NCBI GenBank assembly: GCA_910589415.1
Contig: OU342630.1
Coordinates: forward strand, 82,580,186 to 82,644,185
Origin: Malachius bipustulatus
Taxonomy: Eukaryota; Arthropoda; Insecta; Coleoptera; Melyridae
Direction of reading: 5' to 3'
Length of the DNA stretch: 64,000 bases
A program made the position numbers and the translations under genes. Each line of letters opens with the position of its first letter. The stretch's first letter is position 1. The notes below the pieces were generated by a model. It searched no databases. It was given only the letters and a program-made list of their open reading frames with translations, and was not told the origin of the DNA. This document shows positions 1 through 12,567 of the stretch, piece after piece.

Positions 1-120
1 TTGAAGGAAAAAAAACCTACCCTGACCAAAGACCTGATTTATAGTGATCCGCATTTTTTATTCGACTGGCCAAAATTTCCTTAAAATGAAAAAAAACCTA
101 CCCTGACCAATAGACCTGAC
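1..120. repeat. Short direct repeat at the window edge
   Basis: A block reading AAACCTACCCTGACCA followed by AGACCTGA occurs near bases 12-37 and again near 91-119, about 82 bases apart. This is the start of a small tandem repeat that may continue outside the window. No coding potential was seen. Confidence 0.45.
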
Positions 121-340
121 ATAAAATGTGTTTTTATTATCATGCATTAATAATACATAATTCGTTGATTATCAACAAGGTAATTCATTATTATTAAGAT
201 TAAAAAGTTCATTATTTGATAATAGATCCTGCAAATAAAGGTGATGGCAACTATGCATGCATTTGTTGTTCTAAACTGCCACCTGACCTGATATATTTCG
301 CGCACGCGCATTATGGCGGCGACGTAAAGTGGAGGATTAC

Positions 341-745
341 CTAATTTTGGTCCATATTAATGTCTTCAAACATCCTTTCGCAAAAAACGATTCTACTTTC
401 GGCATCACCTTGTCTAAGTTCTTGATGTTTTTGGAATTTAAATGATTTATATCCATGCTTTTTCAAGCTTCGAATAACAGACGTTTGACTTATGGCCTGT
501 TCAGCTGCAATTTGTCTTGTAGATATTTCTGGATTATTTTCTACCGAAGCCAAAATATTGATTTCTTCAGTTTCTTTGGTTAAAACTATTGCAGCTCGTT
601 TACGCTGATTACAGTGATCAGAATTAACACAACCAATTGTGAAAGTTTTACTCATAAACGTCAAATTAATAATTAAATTTGAAATGGCGGTATTATCGCA
701 AAGCATTAACAACTTTGCCTGGCAACGGATCGATTTCCATAGCAA
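341..745 (-). pseudogene. N-terminal fragment of a mariner/IS630-type (DUF4817-like) transposase
   Basis: The 134-codon frame on the minus strand carries, from about residue 48 onward, the helix-turn-helix region that starts many insect mariner-like transposases. The visible pieces are ILASVENNPEISTRQIAAE, then TSVIRSLKKHGYKSFKFQ, then HQELRQGDAESRIVFCERMF. The first 45 or so residues look unlike the family and are probably read-through of flanking DNA. In intact relatives this segment is followed by the first catalytic aspartate in an FSDEA-type motif. Here the frame stops after NMDQN, so the DDE core is missing. Full-length proteins are about 350 residues; this is roughly the first quarter. 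It is a truncated, non-functional copy. The family is the same type as the pseudogene at 26.9-27.6 kb but is not the same copy. Assignment is from motif recognition only. Confidence 0.7.
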
Positions 746-1473
746 CGTTTCCCAAGTCCATTTCCTATGTTCTGCATTAAAAAACTCTCACTGTATAAGG
801 AAATCCATGTAAATCCAACTTCGATCAATATTCGCTTGAAAGAAGTTTGAGGGATACCCATCTGATTCGGCTCAGAATTTAAAAGAGGGAACTATAAACG
901 TCCTAAATGATATTAATCCTGTATAAAGTAAAAAAATTAACCTCATTTGTGTGTGGATAATTCAAATACCTTCAAAATGAGGTATGACCCCTTTATGTTA
1001 TTTAAAATTCACATAGACAACGTCATCTTTGACAAGTGACACTTTAGTCTTCTTTTTTTGTACCAAAGTTCTATATCATTAGGTTCAGAATTTGAAGAGC
1101 CCTATAAACTATATCACTGTATATCAAAATGTTAAATATCCATTGGTGATTTAGACAAGGACAAAGAGGGAACGTCTAACTGTTTGAGCAGAAGTGTGAC
1201 TGCACCAGAGTGTGGCGTAACTAGAGTATTTTTATGAGAATTAAGTTAAGACTATTTTTAGATTAATTAAATGTCTTACCTTCTGGTTGCTATTACTGCA
1301 CGAACTATAAATGAAACAAAATAACTGTTACCTTTTTTAAGGATCATATAAATTGTTATATTTTTACGTTAAATTGATGTCTTCTTTGTCCCAAAAAATG
1401 CAGAATAATCGACTTTCGGTCACACTTTCTACATAAATGAACGTTGAAACCCTATATCTTTTCTTGTCTATAT
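746..1473. other. AT-rich DNA, no feature recognised
   Basis: No open frame of interest, RNA gene or clear repeat was recognised between the transposase fragment and the MITE that follows. Confidence 0.6.
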
Positions 1474-1647
1474 ACAGTCTTTTTCTATTGGTTTTCCTCT
1501 TTTGTCAATTGCTTTTCCTTATTTGTCAAATGAGTGTCCCCCATTTATCAATGACTATAATCATTGATAGATAGAAAAATAAGAAAATCATTTGATAAAT
1601 AAGGAAAAGCAATTGACAAAAGAGGAAAACCAAAAGCAAAAGACTGT
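1474..1647. mobile_element. Palindromic MITE, 60-bp terminal inverted repeats (family shared with 59.0 kb)
   Basis: Bases 1474-1533 and 1588-1647 are near-perfect reverse complements (60 bases with only a few mismatches), separated by 54 bases. The termini begin ACAGTCTTTTTC and contain TTTTGTCAATTGCTTTTCC. A longer relative with the same ends lies at 59003-59340, showing this is a dispersed family. It has no coding capacity. No convincing target-site duplication could be fixed. The transposase superfamily is unknown. Confidence 0.75.
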
Positions 1648-4600
1648 AAGATCTGCGAACTTTCAAAGTCCAAATTAAGAAATATCAATAGATTTCTCCA
1701 CAACTTGTTTGATTTCAGTCCATAAATTATAATAATGTCTGAAGGAGTTAATGCGAGGTTGCCCCCTTTGGAAACAGGGGCTTCATAAATAGGGATCACC
1801 AGTTTTCTGAATCTAGCTGCCGAGCTCCCACTCGACCATGGCATTCACCGAAGTATCAATACCGTGGTCGAAGCGGGGAAATATTTCTTTATACCTCAGC
1901 CAAGAGGTCGGCGATTAACCTCCTCCCCCTTTCCTTCTGGGAGAGCTACCCAGAGGCCGATCGAAGAAGTAACGTACTTCTTCATCTGTAGATCTGTAGA
2001 TGGAGTTGTTGCACACCAAGTAAAGTTCGTTATGCCCAGTCCCATAATCTTAGACATGAAAGGTTGACTTGTCCAAAGCATGACTGTAATAATTACCTCC
2101 TTGAAATCTTAGACAATTCTCCATTACCTAAATTTAAGCACCTAGAATTTTTTAGCCTATTACAGACGTTCTTATATTATTTAATTGGAATAAAGTTTTT
2201 ACTATCACCAATCTATCTAAAATCACCCCCCCCCCCCGTATATAAAATAATTAAGTTTGTTCATATAACATAACAGACAATTAATAATAATATCATTTTT
2301 TTTCTCCAAGTACTCGTACCTATATTGTGTGTTCATTAGCAGGGTCAGACCTAAGATTTATATCAGTCGTCAATCTGTGATCAGTAACGAACTACTCGTA
2401 CACGCTCATAATGCAGGCGCATTTTTCTTCTTTTCAAAATGTTGTCTGCATGCATTCCTGGCAATAAATAGGACACTACGTGAATAAATAATGTGCAGTA
2501 CAGCATTTTACTGGCAGTACCAGTCATAAAACGGACAATTTATATAATCCAGTTTACTGTATAATTGCACAGAAATGATATTTTTACAGTCCACTGGGTG
2601 ACACGCCAGAGTACAGTGTTAACTGATATTAGCCATTGTTCCGACCGGGTGATAAATAAATTAACTTTACCTACTCGATCTCTTCGTCTCATGTGCAAAA
2701 TCTGCACTATAAATTTTATTAAATGCGTTACTGGTATGGTAGTCAAAGTCCGTGTCGTCCAGTTGAGTAATCAGTAAAAACGAGGGACCGTCGACGGCCA
2801 AGACGCAGCTGAGCGGAAACTCCCGCGAATTTATTTTATTTGAAGCCTGTGATCTGATAAAGGAACACGCGGTATTGATCTGGATTGTGTGTATCAATGT
2901 TTTATTATGCACATTGTCGTCTGGACTTACATTATTTATATTATTGTAGCCGGGCATAGGTAGGGATCCTTATTTATTGACACCGAGGGGATGTCTTGTT
3001 TGGTCTTGTTGTGATTTTTACTGAAACGATGTCATACAAGAAACAACGTGTTTATTGGCAATAAAAATTAAGGAAAAAATTATCGTTAGTTGGTGGATAG
3101 TTTATTTCTCTTGTAATCGTATCTTGCGAGGCGTTAGAGACAATCCTGTATTTGTATTGATATTATCAGACCAGACATGCAGTAAACTTTCAATTTTTAT
3201 CGCTCCTTCTGACCTGGAAAATATCCAAAGAATACAATCATAAATATTTTTAAATAGTAATTATTCAGTAATACATAGGTACCTACACACCAGAAAAACA
3301 ATAAGATAAAATAGTTCGATAATAATAATAATTGTTAGATTAAATTCCTGGCACACAAGACATGTTATTTTGGTTCGCACGTGTGAAACAATAATTATTA
3401 GAGACAAAATTAGAACATAATACTTTTTCAATTAATTAAGATTAAGGAAACATTAACAAACAAAAAATGTAAGTAAGTTTGTTGTGCTATAGATTTTTTT
3501 TCAAAACTATTTCACTAAAGAATCGTTTGACTTATGTAAATACTAAAAACTTATATTAAAAATCAAATTTATCTTAGAGGTAGAAGAAAAAAATTTAAAA
3601 ATTATATTAAGTATGTGTTACTATGTGTTGTGGCAGATTTTTTTTTTACAACTCAATTATTGTATTTTTTAATTAATTTAATGGATTAACAACCTAATCT
3701 TTTAATGGAGCCTAAATGATTACGTTTTTTCTTGATGTAGGTTTTTAGATGATGTATCTTACTATCTATTAATTTAAAATATCGTGAGCTTTCAGTAAAT
3801 TCTCCTTTTCAGCTCTTTAAAATTTCCCTAATGAATTTAATTGATCTGAGATCCCGAATTCCGGGCAACATCGACGCTGGTCAATGCGGAGGCGATATCG
3901 CCAGTCGATCTTGTGATCGGGTATAATTTGAAAGAAATAAAATAAACTGTATACACTTAAGATAATACACCTTGTAGAGGGATATATACGACATTGCATC
4001 TAATTAAAAACTTGCCTTGACACAACGGCTAATTGCTAATACGTGTTGAGCTTGTAAATTGTGTTTTATTGCCCAGTGGTGGCACATGATCCAAGGTAAG
4101 TATACGTTTTTATTTCTCGTTAATTATCGCTACGAGCCTCTTTTTATTGGAAGACGTTAAATTTTTAAGTTCTGATATCAGAAATTAAACCTGATACCTA
4201 CTTCAGGTTTCTATTATAAGGCGTAGGATGGTGAATTGGTACCTACCTAATGTTATTGAGATCTGAGCGACTTATAAATTTGAATATCTATAACTGTGCA
4301 AAAAAATAGGATACGGACAAAGTTCCCCATAATGACTATAATTATTATTATTGAAATAATATTTTTTTGCAGAAAAATAACAAAGTTGTTATTAATTTAA
4401 CGGTGTAACAGATTTTTTTTATTTATCAGAATTTTGCATTTCTTACATTTATTACAATCTCACTGCTTTTATTTTATTTCATTTTAACAATAGTTATAGG
4501 CAACTTTCCAAGCAACTCTGCAGGTCTTGCCTTTCGTCTACTCTCTTAAATTGTGTTTAGGATCAACGTAATTAAGTACTTACGGTCATTTATACCAGTC

Positions 4601-5475
4601 TGCCAATTGTCATCTCAAGGTTACCACAATGCCTTTGACGTTCGCAGATTTTTTTGGAATTGAAAATGATTTTTGGCTTTTTGAACCAGCGTCCATACAG
4701 CTTCGCCATAGGTTGCTTAAACTATTTTTTTAAATTTTCTTATAATAATATCTTCCATCTCTCCGTTTAATCCTTTGGTAAGTATTATTATTAAATTATT
4801 AATACTTTTTTAACGTTGAGCATGTGAATTACTGTATTTTTCTATTAAATTAAATAATTGCCACATAGATTATTTTACTCGGATCTGCAAGTAGCTTCAC
4901 ATCTTCATTTTAATTATTATGTCAAGTAAGATTTTAAAAAAATACTCGTTCAGAAACCGATTTGTTGCTGCTGCTTTACTATGAACATTCAGTGATTGAG
5001 CCGTTTTATAGTCTTTTCCTGGGAGCTGATTTGCCTTTTTCTGGAGGCAAGATTCGTTGTTCCTGAAGCATGTTCCTGAGTTGCCATTTGTGGAGTCCAT
5101 CAGTCAGTTCTACTCCACTACTTTTAGTAAAGTCTGAGCTCGACCATGCAGCCATGGCGAATAATCAGTTTTGTTGAACCTTACTCCAAGGAAAGCACCA
5201 GAACCAGCACCAGCACCTCATACCAATTATCAATCAGCAGCACGAAGCTATAACTTAGTTCACTAAGTACTTAGTGGAATTCAGTGATTTTTTTCTTCAT
5301 TTTTTGAAGAAATATTTTCAAAAATATTCATTAAAAAAACATAATATATTTTTTAAAGAATGTCATTGTTTAATTTTGTTTGTGTCTCCAACCCATAACA
5401 ACACCACTACCCTAGAGTTGAGTGTTAATTAGTGCTCTCCGTATTAACTAGCGTCGGTAATTTTTATTTGTTATA
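1648..5475. other. Long AT-rich stretch without recognisable genes
   Basis: Open frames of 60-96 codons occur on both strands, for example 2667-2957 minus, with an overlapping 2565-2777 plus. None resembles a known family and they shadow each other. A run of 12 C residues lies at 2226-2237. Bases 1880-2000 and 2750-2830 are somewhat richer in GC but carry no motif I recognise. I see nothing else here. Confidence 0.5.
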
Positions 5476-5994
5476 CATGGTGTTAATAAAATGACGGATA
5501 AACTCTTTAGTAAATTGTAGGGGACACTCAGTAGAGTACGGGAAAAATAATTTTAAAAATTCTGGTCTCCAATTTGGCGAGATAAAAAATGCCAAAATTA
5601 ACATTTTACTATATCTTTGTTTTTCGGTATTTGCAAAAACTAGATGATTTTACAGATATAAAAAAGGGTACTTTAATCATTATCAATTAAAAAAATTGCC
5701 TAAGGTGTATTACTGGCTTGGAAAATTTAATATATAAGATTTTTCTTTTCTTTTCCAAGATGCTGAAAAAATCATTTGGCAACAACGATTTTGATATCTT
5801 AACTACCTACATTGTTAGAAATTAGACGAAATTACCAAATACCAGCAGTTATCGTGTTAAACGTTGCCAAATTTATTGTTAACTTACGAAACTCCTACAA
5901 TTTATATTGAAAATATAAATTTTAGAAATTTTTCGTAAGTATCTGGAAAGTATCGCCGCTAAATTGAGTGTCGGTCAGTCTGTGGGTCTGTGAC

Positions 5995-6260
5995 TTTTCT
6001 AGGAAACACTCTACAGTCGCCAATTTTCATCTGGGAAAGATGAAATTTGGCTCGGTTGAAGCGGCGCACGGTCCCGCGATGCCTATTGAAAATGAGCGGG
6101 ATCCGTTCCCGGGAAGTGTCATTTTTTCGGGAATTTCGGGGTTTTTCGGGAATCGGCTAGGAAACACTCCAAGTGTCCGAAAGTTGTACCGATCGGGATG
6201 AAACTTGGTGGGGACGTACCTGGGGACCCCCAAATACGACCTATTGAAAATGGGCCGGAT
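5995..6260. repeat. Two-copy tandem repeat, about 160-168-bp period
   Basis: CTAGGAAACACTC recurs at about 5999 and 6167, and CCTATTGAAAATG followed by a GGATCCG block recurs at about 6080 and 6240. The repeat lies inside the 3.13-kb insertion. Confidence 0.6.
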
Positions 6261-7059
6261 CCGAGAATTTTAAGGCCCCGTTCAGAGCCGTATTTTTTTT
6301 AAAACGTCCCGACTTTAGGATTTGTTTCTCGGTAACGGTACATAGCGGGGAGATTCCGTTTGCACGGTTACTTGGGGAAAGCATAGACGTACAATCATTG
6401 TAGAGATTGTTTTTCGAAAAAAAAATTGAGCGAGCGGAAAATTAAAAATAAGTGAAAAATTGGAATGTTGCTTCACTTTCTGCCCATGATTTCGATTTGT
6501 TTTGCGAAATTTCTCAGATAGATCGGAAAAACGACAAAGCAGTGTGTTAGAGTCGTTCATTGCCTACAAAAAAGATAATGTTGAAATTTCACGTGAAAAG
6601 TCGACAAAAGCGACTTATTCAAAAAACAAAAAAGTCTGTTGTTTTTTCTAAACACCAAAAAAAATTTCCTTCTCAGAAACGGTGCATCCTAGCGAAATAT
6701 TCAATCAGAGCTTTCTTGAGTAGTTCCTTAAATGCTATATTTTTTATTTGAAACATTTTCCCGGAAAATTCTCCGTTTGTGAGCGGCAATCGTGCACGCG
6801 TACCCGCACAGTTTTATCATCAGTTTCAGCTCAGATTTCGCGATCGAATCCCAGCAAAACCTACTTTCACTTTTTTTTTTTATTTTTAATTTTTTTAAAT
6901 TTTTTCTTTGACAGATATGTAGATAATTTTTGTTTTGTTTTTTATTTAATTAAAAAAAAAGCGCCGTCCATTTTGAGTGCCGTAAAAAAAAAATTCACGC
7001 TTCACGCCGCAAGTAGGCCAACTTTCAGCGTGACTTCAACTTGAAATTCGACATGTTTG

Positions 7060-7580
7060 ACAGCTCGACATATTCGACATATTTGAAATTTGACTGCTGT
7101 CAGATTTGACATTTGACAGCTGTCAAAATTTTTCGCGCTTCGCGCTCAACCGTATAGCCGAACTGTTCGCATAACCTGAACTTAAGATTTGACATATTTG
7201 ACAACTGACGTGTTTGTCAGCTGTCAGATTTGACATTTGACAGCTGTCAAAATTTTTCGCGCTTCGCGCTCATCCGTATAGCCGAACTCTTCGCATAGCC
7301 TGAACTTAAGATTTGACATATTTGACAACTGACGTGTTTGACAGCTGTCAGATTTGACATTTGACAGCTGTCAAACATTTTCGCGCTTCGCGCTCCGTAT
7401 AGCCGAACTTTCCGCATGACCTTAACTTAAGATTTGACATATTTTATCACCGACATATTTGACAGCTGCCAGATTTGACATTTGACAGCTGTCAAAATTT
7501 TCCGCACCGCGTATAATAGCCGAACATTCCGCTTGTGCTGAACTCATAATTTGAATAAATGCCGGTCAGATTTGATATTT
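7060..7580. repeat. About four tandem copies of a 120-125-bp unit
   Basis: The palindromic word TTTGACAGCTGTCAAA (or close variants) followed by CGCGCTTCGCGCTC and TATAGCCGAAC repeats with CGCGCTT starts at 7134, 7259 and 7382. A degenerate fourth copy begins at about 7500. The unit sits inside the 3.13-kb insertion and resembles the minisatellite blocks found inside non-autonomous transposons. Confidence 0.85.
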
Positions 7581-9139
7581 GACAGCTGTCAGTGTTGTAG
7601 CTTAGAGTCTCTTCGTCACGTCAAAATAAAAACAGCCATCTTGATTTTTCGAATCATTAAAAATTATATCCCTAGGTCCTAGGTCGCGTTTACGTATTTT
7701 CTGCATAATTAGATATTCGAACGCTATTTTCTCCGGAATTAAGAGAGTAAGCGAGAAACGGTCTTCGGTTCGAGACTCTTTACGATTCAAACGTACCGTT
7801 CTAAAATTTTTAACCGTTTTGATTTTTTTTGATTTTTGAAGAAGGGGTCCCCCTCTTCTTCATTTTCAGAAAAAAACTTGCTCGGCCATTTTCTCCGGAA
7901 CGGTGGGTGCGTCGAATCGACGGTTGTTTTTCGTCGATAGGTTGTCTCCTCTGCAACAGAAAAGTTAAAATGCGATCACGAAATCTTCCAAAATGGCCGC
8001 TACAGGCGCTTTTGAAAATTGGCCAATTCTTTTTTTCAAAATCAACTTTGATAGCTTATAAATCACAAACTATTAGGTCAATTACGACGATACTTTGCAG
8101 TCGCCTAGCACCACTTTTCGCCCACACGACGTTACCTTTGCGATCTTCTTACGATAATCGAGGCCGAAGTTACAATAAAAAATATCAGAAATGCACATTT
8201 TCTCTTTGAAAACTTCGCCGATTTTCATGCAAAATGCGAGAAAATTAGCAAAAGTCGGAAACTTTTTTCTTCGAAATTTCCGGGTACAGAGAGACTCGGG
8301 GATGACGTGCGCTTGGTAGTCGAAGAATTCTTTTGTCACAATTTATATTTTTTTCGCTCAAGTTTCAAAAATGGCGACGCTACAACGGATCGAAAATGGC
8401 CGAGTATTTTGACGAAATTTCAAAGTTTACGTTCGCAAGAATTGACTTTCCGGTGAGAGTTCAAATGTCGTGCACTAATTTGCTTTAGTTGCATAATATA
8501 TTACCTTATGTTTAATATAACCGCCGACTTTGTTTGAACGATTTTAATAAAATGACGTGCGATTTAGTCGATTGGAAGCGAAAATTTTCAATGGTCATTC
8601 ATGTTCTCAAAGGAAAAAGTGTTTTTCGCACATTTTTCGATGTAAATCTGTTCGCGGTGATCCAAATAAGATCTCGGAGGTAATCGCATGTGACTAAGAA
8701 AAGGGTCTCTCCGCTCACCCTCCACTCAAACTAACAGAAACGTAACTTTTACGTGTATCTAACTTCCACGCGAATTTTCGTAAGTTCACATATTGGTCCT
8801 TCAGGAGCAATATAGAAAAAATAGTAAAAAAAAGGAGGTGACAGGCGTTAACTTTGACAGGGAATCTAATGCTTTCAGGGCCGTACTGATATAGAAAAAC
8901 TCCAATAAAAAAAACAACTGATGACAAATTTCAACTTTGACTGGGATCTACTGACACTACGGGCCGAAGGCCCGACGCCGCCGGCAGGCCAAGATTTTCG
9001 TAAGGAAAATCTTGTTCAATCTTTTGCTTATATCTTTTAAAGTGTAGCTTTGGATTTTTAAAAATTATTTTTCCCGTACTTTACTGGGTGTCCTCTCCAA
9101 TGTACTAAAGAGTTTATCCGTCATTTTCTTAACACCCTG

Positions 9140-11816
9140 TACAACTAAAATTTTGTAACTTAAATATTTCTCGCTGCGCTGGTTACAATAATGGGAATGA
9201 CTGTTAGGCTTATTCGTAAGAATTAAAAACAATTTTTTCAGAAGTCTCAATCACCCTGTTATTATGAAAATGTAATCCCCCCTTATAATAATTTTCAAAT
9301 CAAAAGTTAAATCATACAATACGCATGTCAAATTTCGGGTTTTATTTAATTTTTATTAAAATAAACAACAGCTGTTCCTTAAATCCACCTACGGGATTTC
9401 ATTATAGAAAGATAATACATATTACTATACCGAGTGTAGCATCCACGATACTGATTTTCAGTAGGTGTCTGTATCTCCATCTTGTCACCCATCAGAGTTA
9501 ATCGGGTGCATAAATCGACCATAAAACTGTTGAGTTTAATATATATCCGGCATGGCAATCCGCTGGTCTGAGGCCGGAGCTGTGAATAAAATTAAAAATG
9601 TGGATCTATTAATATTTGGACAGCTGCAGAGGCTACGCCACACTTAATATGTTAATGAAGATAATATTGTTATTATTGATGATAGTATCAAGTCAGCTTG
9701 TATGTGCCAGCCAGGTATATTACCTCGGTGTCAATGTTAACGAAGGTGTTTGATACGGTCTCTTGATGTGAGGTTTGTATTTGAGAATAATAAGTTATTT
9801 CGGAAGAGGTTTTCGATGCCCATGACGATTTAAGAAATATATCACATCAAAAAAAATTATTAACCGCCCAACCCGGGCTCTAGTGGCTACAAATTCTATA
9901 AAGCCCGAAATGACTTCAAAAACTACTACATATATATAAATAGTAAATATTCGAAATAATAAAAAAATATATCGCGAATGGTGGTATATACAGTGTGTTT
10001 TTTTACATAGATATTATTGACTCTCTGAATAAGGTTATTTCCCCATAAAATTACCAGAAAATTCCTTCAAAGTGAATCCTTCCTAAGTCATATATAGTTT
10101 TCTGCTGTGGCGTGAGATGATAAAACACTCATTTTAAATAAACAAAATTATCTATTTAATAAATTGACCTGAAATTTCCTTTTCAGTATATTATTACAAT
10201 TATCATGCCAAGGAGTACGGTTGTTACGGTGCTTAGGCGCTCTTCCATCATGAACTATAGCACACTCCTCCTAACGTACCAAAAATCCTCATAAAATTTA
10301 AACTTCATGGTGAGTTTCGATTTTCAGGGTAAAAGCGTTGATTGAAATAAAAGCTTCCCTATAAGATCCCAACAGAGATGTCACTAGTGGTTATAGATTC
10401 CGGAGTTTCATTCGAACATCCTTATCTACACAAACGGTTTTTTGCAAGAGGTGAAAAATTACACCAAGTACAACCGTATGGCATGCTGATGAGCTCATAA
10501 AAATAGCGAAATAGCCATTCGTGTCTTCAACGGTGTTTTTATCTGCCTTTGTCATGAGGTAAGCAATTTTTTCTATGAGCCCAAATAACTTTTTTTTTAT
10601 CCTGTGTGCAGAAAGATTGGAACAGAATTCATAATTCGGTATATGTGACGTTTTATTTGATGACGTCATTGGTTTTTGGCCAGTCATCATTTTTTTAAGG
10701 TAATCCCCTACTTGTGATACTTTATTGCAAAGGTATTTGTAAGGAGAATATTGTCAGTTAAATGTAAAATTCATTTTTGAAAAAGCATTGATATAACCTA
10801 CACTATTTTTAAGGTATTTTTAATAAGAAAAACATTACCTACTTCCTAAACTAAGTTTCCCATATAAAACAATTTTTGAGTTTTTAAAGTGAACCTTCAA
10901 GAAATTGAGAGTTTTACTCTCAAGTATTCGATTAACTTTTTGAATTAACACGGGAGGATTTACACGGGAGGAATATACACGGGAAACTATGAGGATTTTT
11001 TTTTTAATTTTTTTTCCCGGTTTTTCTGTAAATTTGCAATAGTCTCCTAGAAAAGACCCTTGCAACTATGTATCACAAATGATAATAATAACGTCATTGG
11101 CCATGCAAAAACTAATGACGTCATATTAATATGTTACCTACTAAAGTATATATTTGTACCTACTTACCTTGTCAAACGAGGGAGTAAAATTTCCTCAGGT
11201 GATAAGACGTTTTTTATTTATCGATTCCGAAATAATATCCAGAATATTCACCCCAGTTTTGTTCGAATCGTAACGTGCTAATTTACATACTATTTTCTAT
11301 TTAATGTTTCCTTCGATCTGTCATTTGGTTTAAATTACCATGGCGCGCTGATACAATGAAGAAAAACACAATATTGTCTTCATTTTCGTTTCTTAATTAA
11401 AAATTTTTGACATTGCTGCAAATAAAATTTACAGTAACTCTTGAATATTACAATAGCATAGTGAATGTTTTCCTCAACCATGCGTGTATACAAAGCAGAT
11501 ATTTTTTTCAATCTCACAGATGCAGTTCTTAATTCTTATTAGATATTGGCATACTCTCGCGTATCTTTTTCGCTTAAATTGGGAAAATTTTCAAACCAAT
11601 GTTTCCCTAAAAGAAGTTTCTAAAGCCAAATGCAACAATACATTCTCATTTTTAATTCAATCATATTTTAAATCGTAGAAACTATGGGCGAAAATGTTCT
11701 CTTTATAATTAACCCCATTCCGAACGGAGGCAAATGGTATTGTTATCATCACTCTATATTATGACAATAAATGGGATAGGACCAGCAGTAAAATTATTAC
11801 AAGAGTGGAACCTATA
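9140..11816. other. AT-rich DNA with one weak inverted repeat
   Basis: Minus-strand frames of 99 codons (10391-10690) and 76 codons (10835-11065) have no recognisable domain. Bases 10661-10692 and 11077-11123 form an imperfect inverted repeat, each arm carrying a perfect TGACGTCA (10661-10668 and 11116-11123). This may be an old foldback element. Nothing else was recognised. Confidence 0.45.
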
Positions 11817-12567
11817 CAGGGTGTCCCAAGATTTCTTTATCAAGGGATATCTGGGTTATTTCAAAAAATAAAGAAATGAAATTCAGGAAATTCCAACCAT
11901 ACCCCTAAGGCTTTGCAGTTGCACCCTCAATGCCCCTTTACGCCTTTCCACCCCTAAGTAATCATCCCCTACTTTTTTTTTTTCAAATGACACCCCCATA
12001 TTTTTTTTGCTCGGCAGGATTGTTGACTTCTTTCTGAATACAAATTTCATACGATTTTTTAAATCGAGACATATCTAGCACGCCGAAAACAACATAATAT
12101 AACAAACGAGGGTTGTCAAGGAATAACAATTAACATTTAATACTTATGACATTAAAATCACAGAAGCAATTATTATTATTAACGCCTATATCGAGTAACA
12201 CCGGTATTACTAGTTAAGGTGGTTGGAGGAAACATTAACACAAAAAACAAGAAATTGCAACTCCTTGACAACCCTCGTTTGTTTTGATATTATATTGTTT
12301 TCGGCGTGCTAGATATGTCTCGATTTGAAAAAATCGTATGACAATGTATTCAGAAAGAAGTCAACAATCCTGCCGAGCAAAAAAATATGGGGGTGTTATT
12401 TGAAAAAAAAAGTAGGGGATGATTACTTAGGGGTGGAAAGGCGTAAAGAGGCATTGAGGGTGCAACTGCAAAGCCTTAGGGGTATGGTTGAAATTTCCTG
12501 AATTTCATTTGTTTAATTTTTGAAATAACCCAGATATCCCTTGATAAAGAAATCTTGGGACACCCTG
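11817..12567. mobile_element. Foldback mariner-type MITE, arms about 310 bp
   Basis: The element begins CAGGGTGTCCCAAG, ends CTTGGGACACCCTG and is flanked by TA at 11815-11816 and 12568-12569. The two arms (about 11817-12130 and 12255-12567) are highly similar reverse complements, differing by scattered substitutions and small indels, with a short unique centre. It has no transposase frame. The ends and TA duplication point to mobilisation by a Tc1/mariner-superfamily transposase. Confidence 0.9.

Larger units (their letters stand above)
5881..9011. mobile_element. Unclassified 3.13-kb insertion nested in the MITE
   Basis: Alignment by eye with the empty-site copy at 57.1 kb defines the insertion exactly. 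The five bases TTGTT occur on both sides (5876-5880 and 9012-9016) but once in the empty site, so a 5-bp (possibly 4-bp) target duplication is likely. The left end holds an imperfect stem formed by CTTACGAAA (from 5883) and TTTCGTAAG (to about 5940). The right end is a near-perfect hairpin with arms CAAGATTTT and AAAATCTTG around CGTAAGG, overlapping the boundary, preceded by GC-rich palindromic DNA (GGCCGAAGGCC, GCCGCCGGC). The inside is more GC-rich than its surroundings, with tandem repeats near 5995-6260 (about 160-bp period) and 7060-7560. The longest open frames (126, 98, 85 codons) show no known domain. It appears non-autonomous and fits none of the superfamilies I can name. It is not a clear Helitron: there is no 5' TC or 3' CTRR end. 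Confidence 0.7.
5476..9139. mobile_element. Mariner-type MITE (about 530 bp) interrupted by a 3.13-kb insertion
   Basis: The left part, 5476-5880, and the right part, 9012-9139, together match the reverse complement of the uninterrupted 516-bp element at 56992-57507 almost along its whole length. Outer ends read CATGGTGTTAA on the left and TTAACACCCTG on the right. TA dinucleotides lie at 5474-5475 and 9140-9141, as expected for Tc1/mariner-mobilised elements. Terminal inverted repeats are about 85 bp in the family. There is no coding capacity. Everything between 5881 and 9011 is absent from the other copy and is annotated separately as a nested insertion. Confidence 0.85.

Noticed and set aside
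7060..7580. Regularly spaced repeats as a CRISPR array
   Set aside because: Units are about 120 bp, contiguous and diverged, with no unique spacers, and the genome is eukaryotic.
5881..9011. Helitron
   Set aside because: The right end has a hairpin, but there is no 3' CTRR, no 5' TC, insertion is not between A and T, and a TTGTT duplication is visible.
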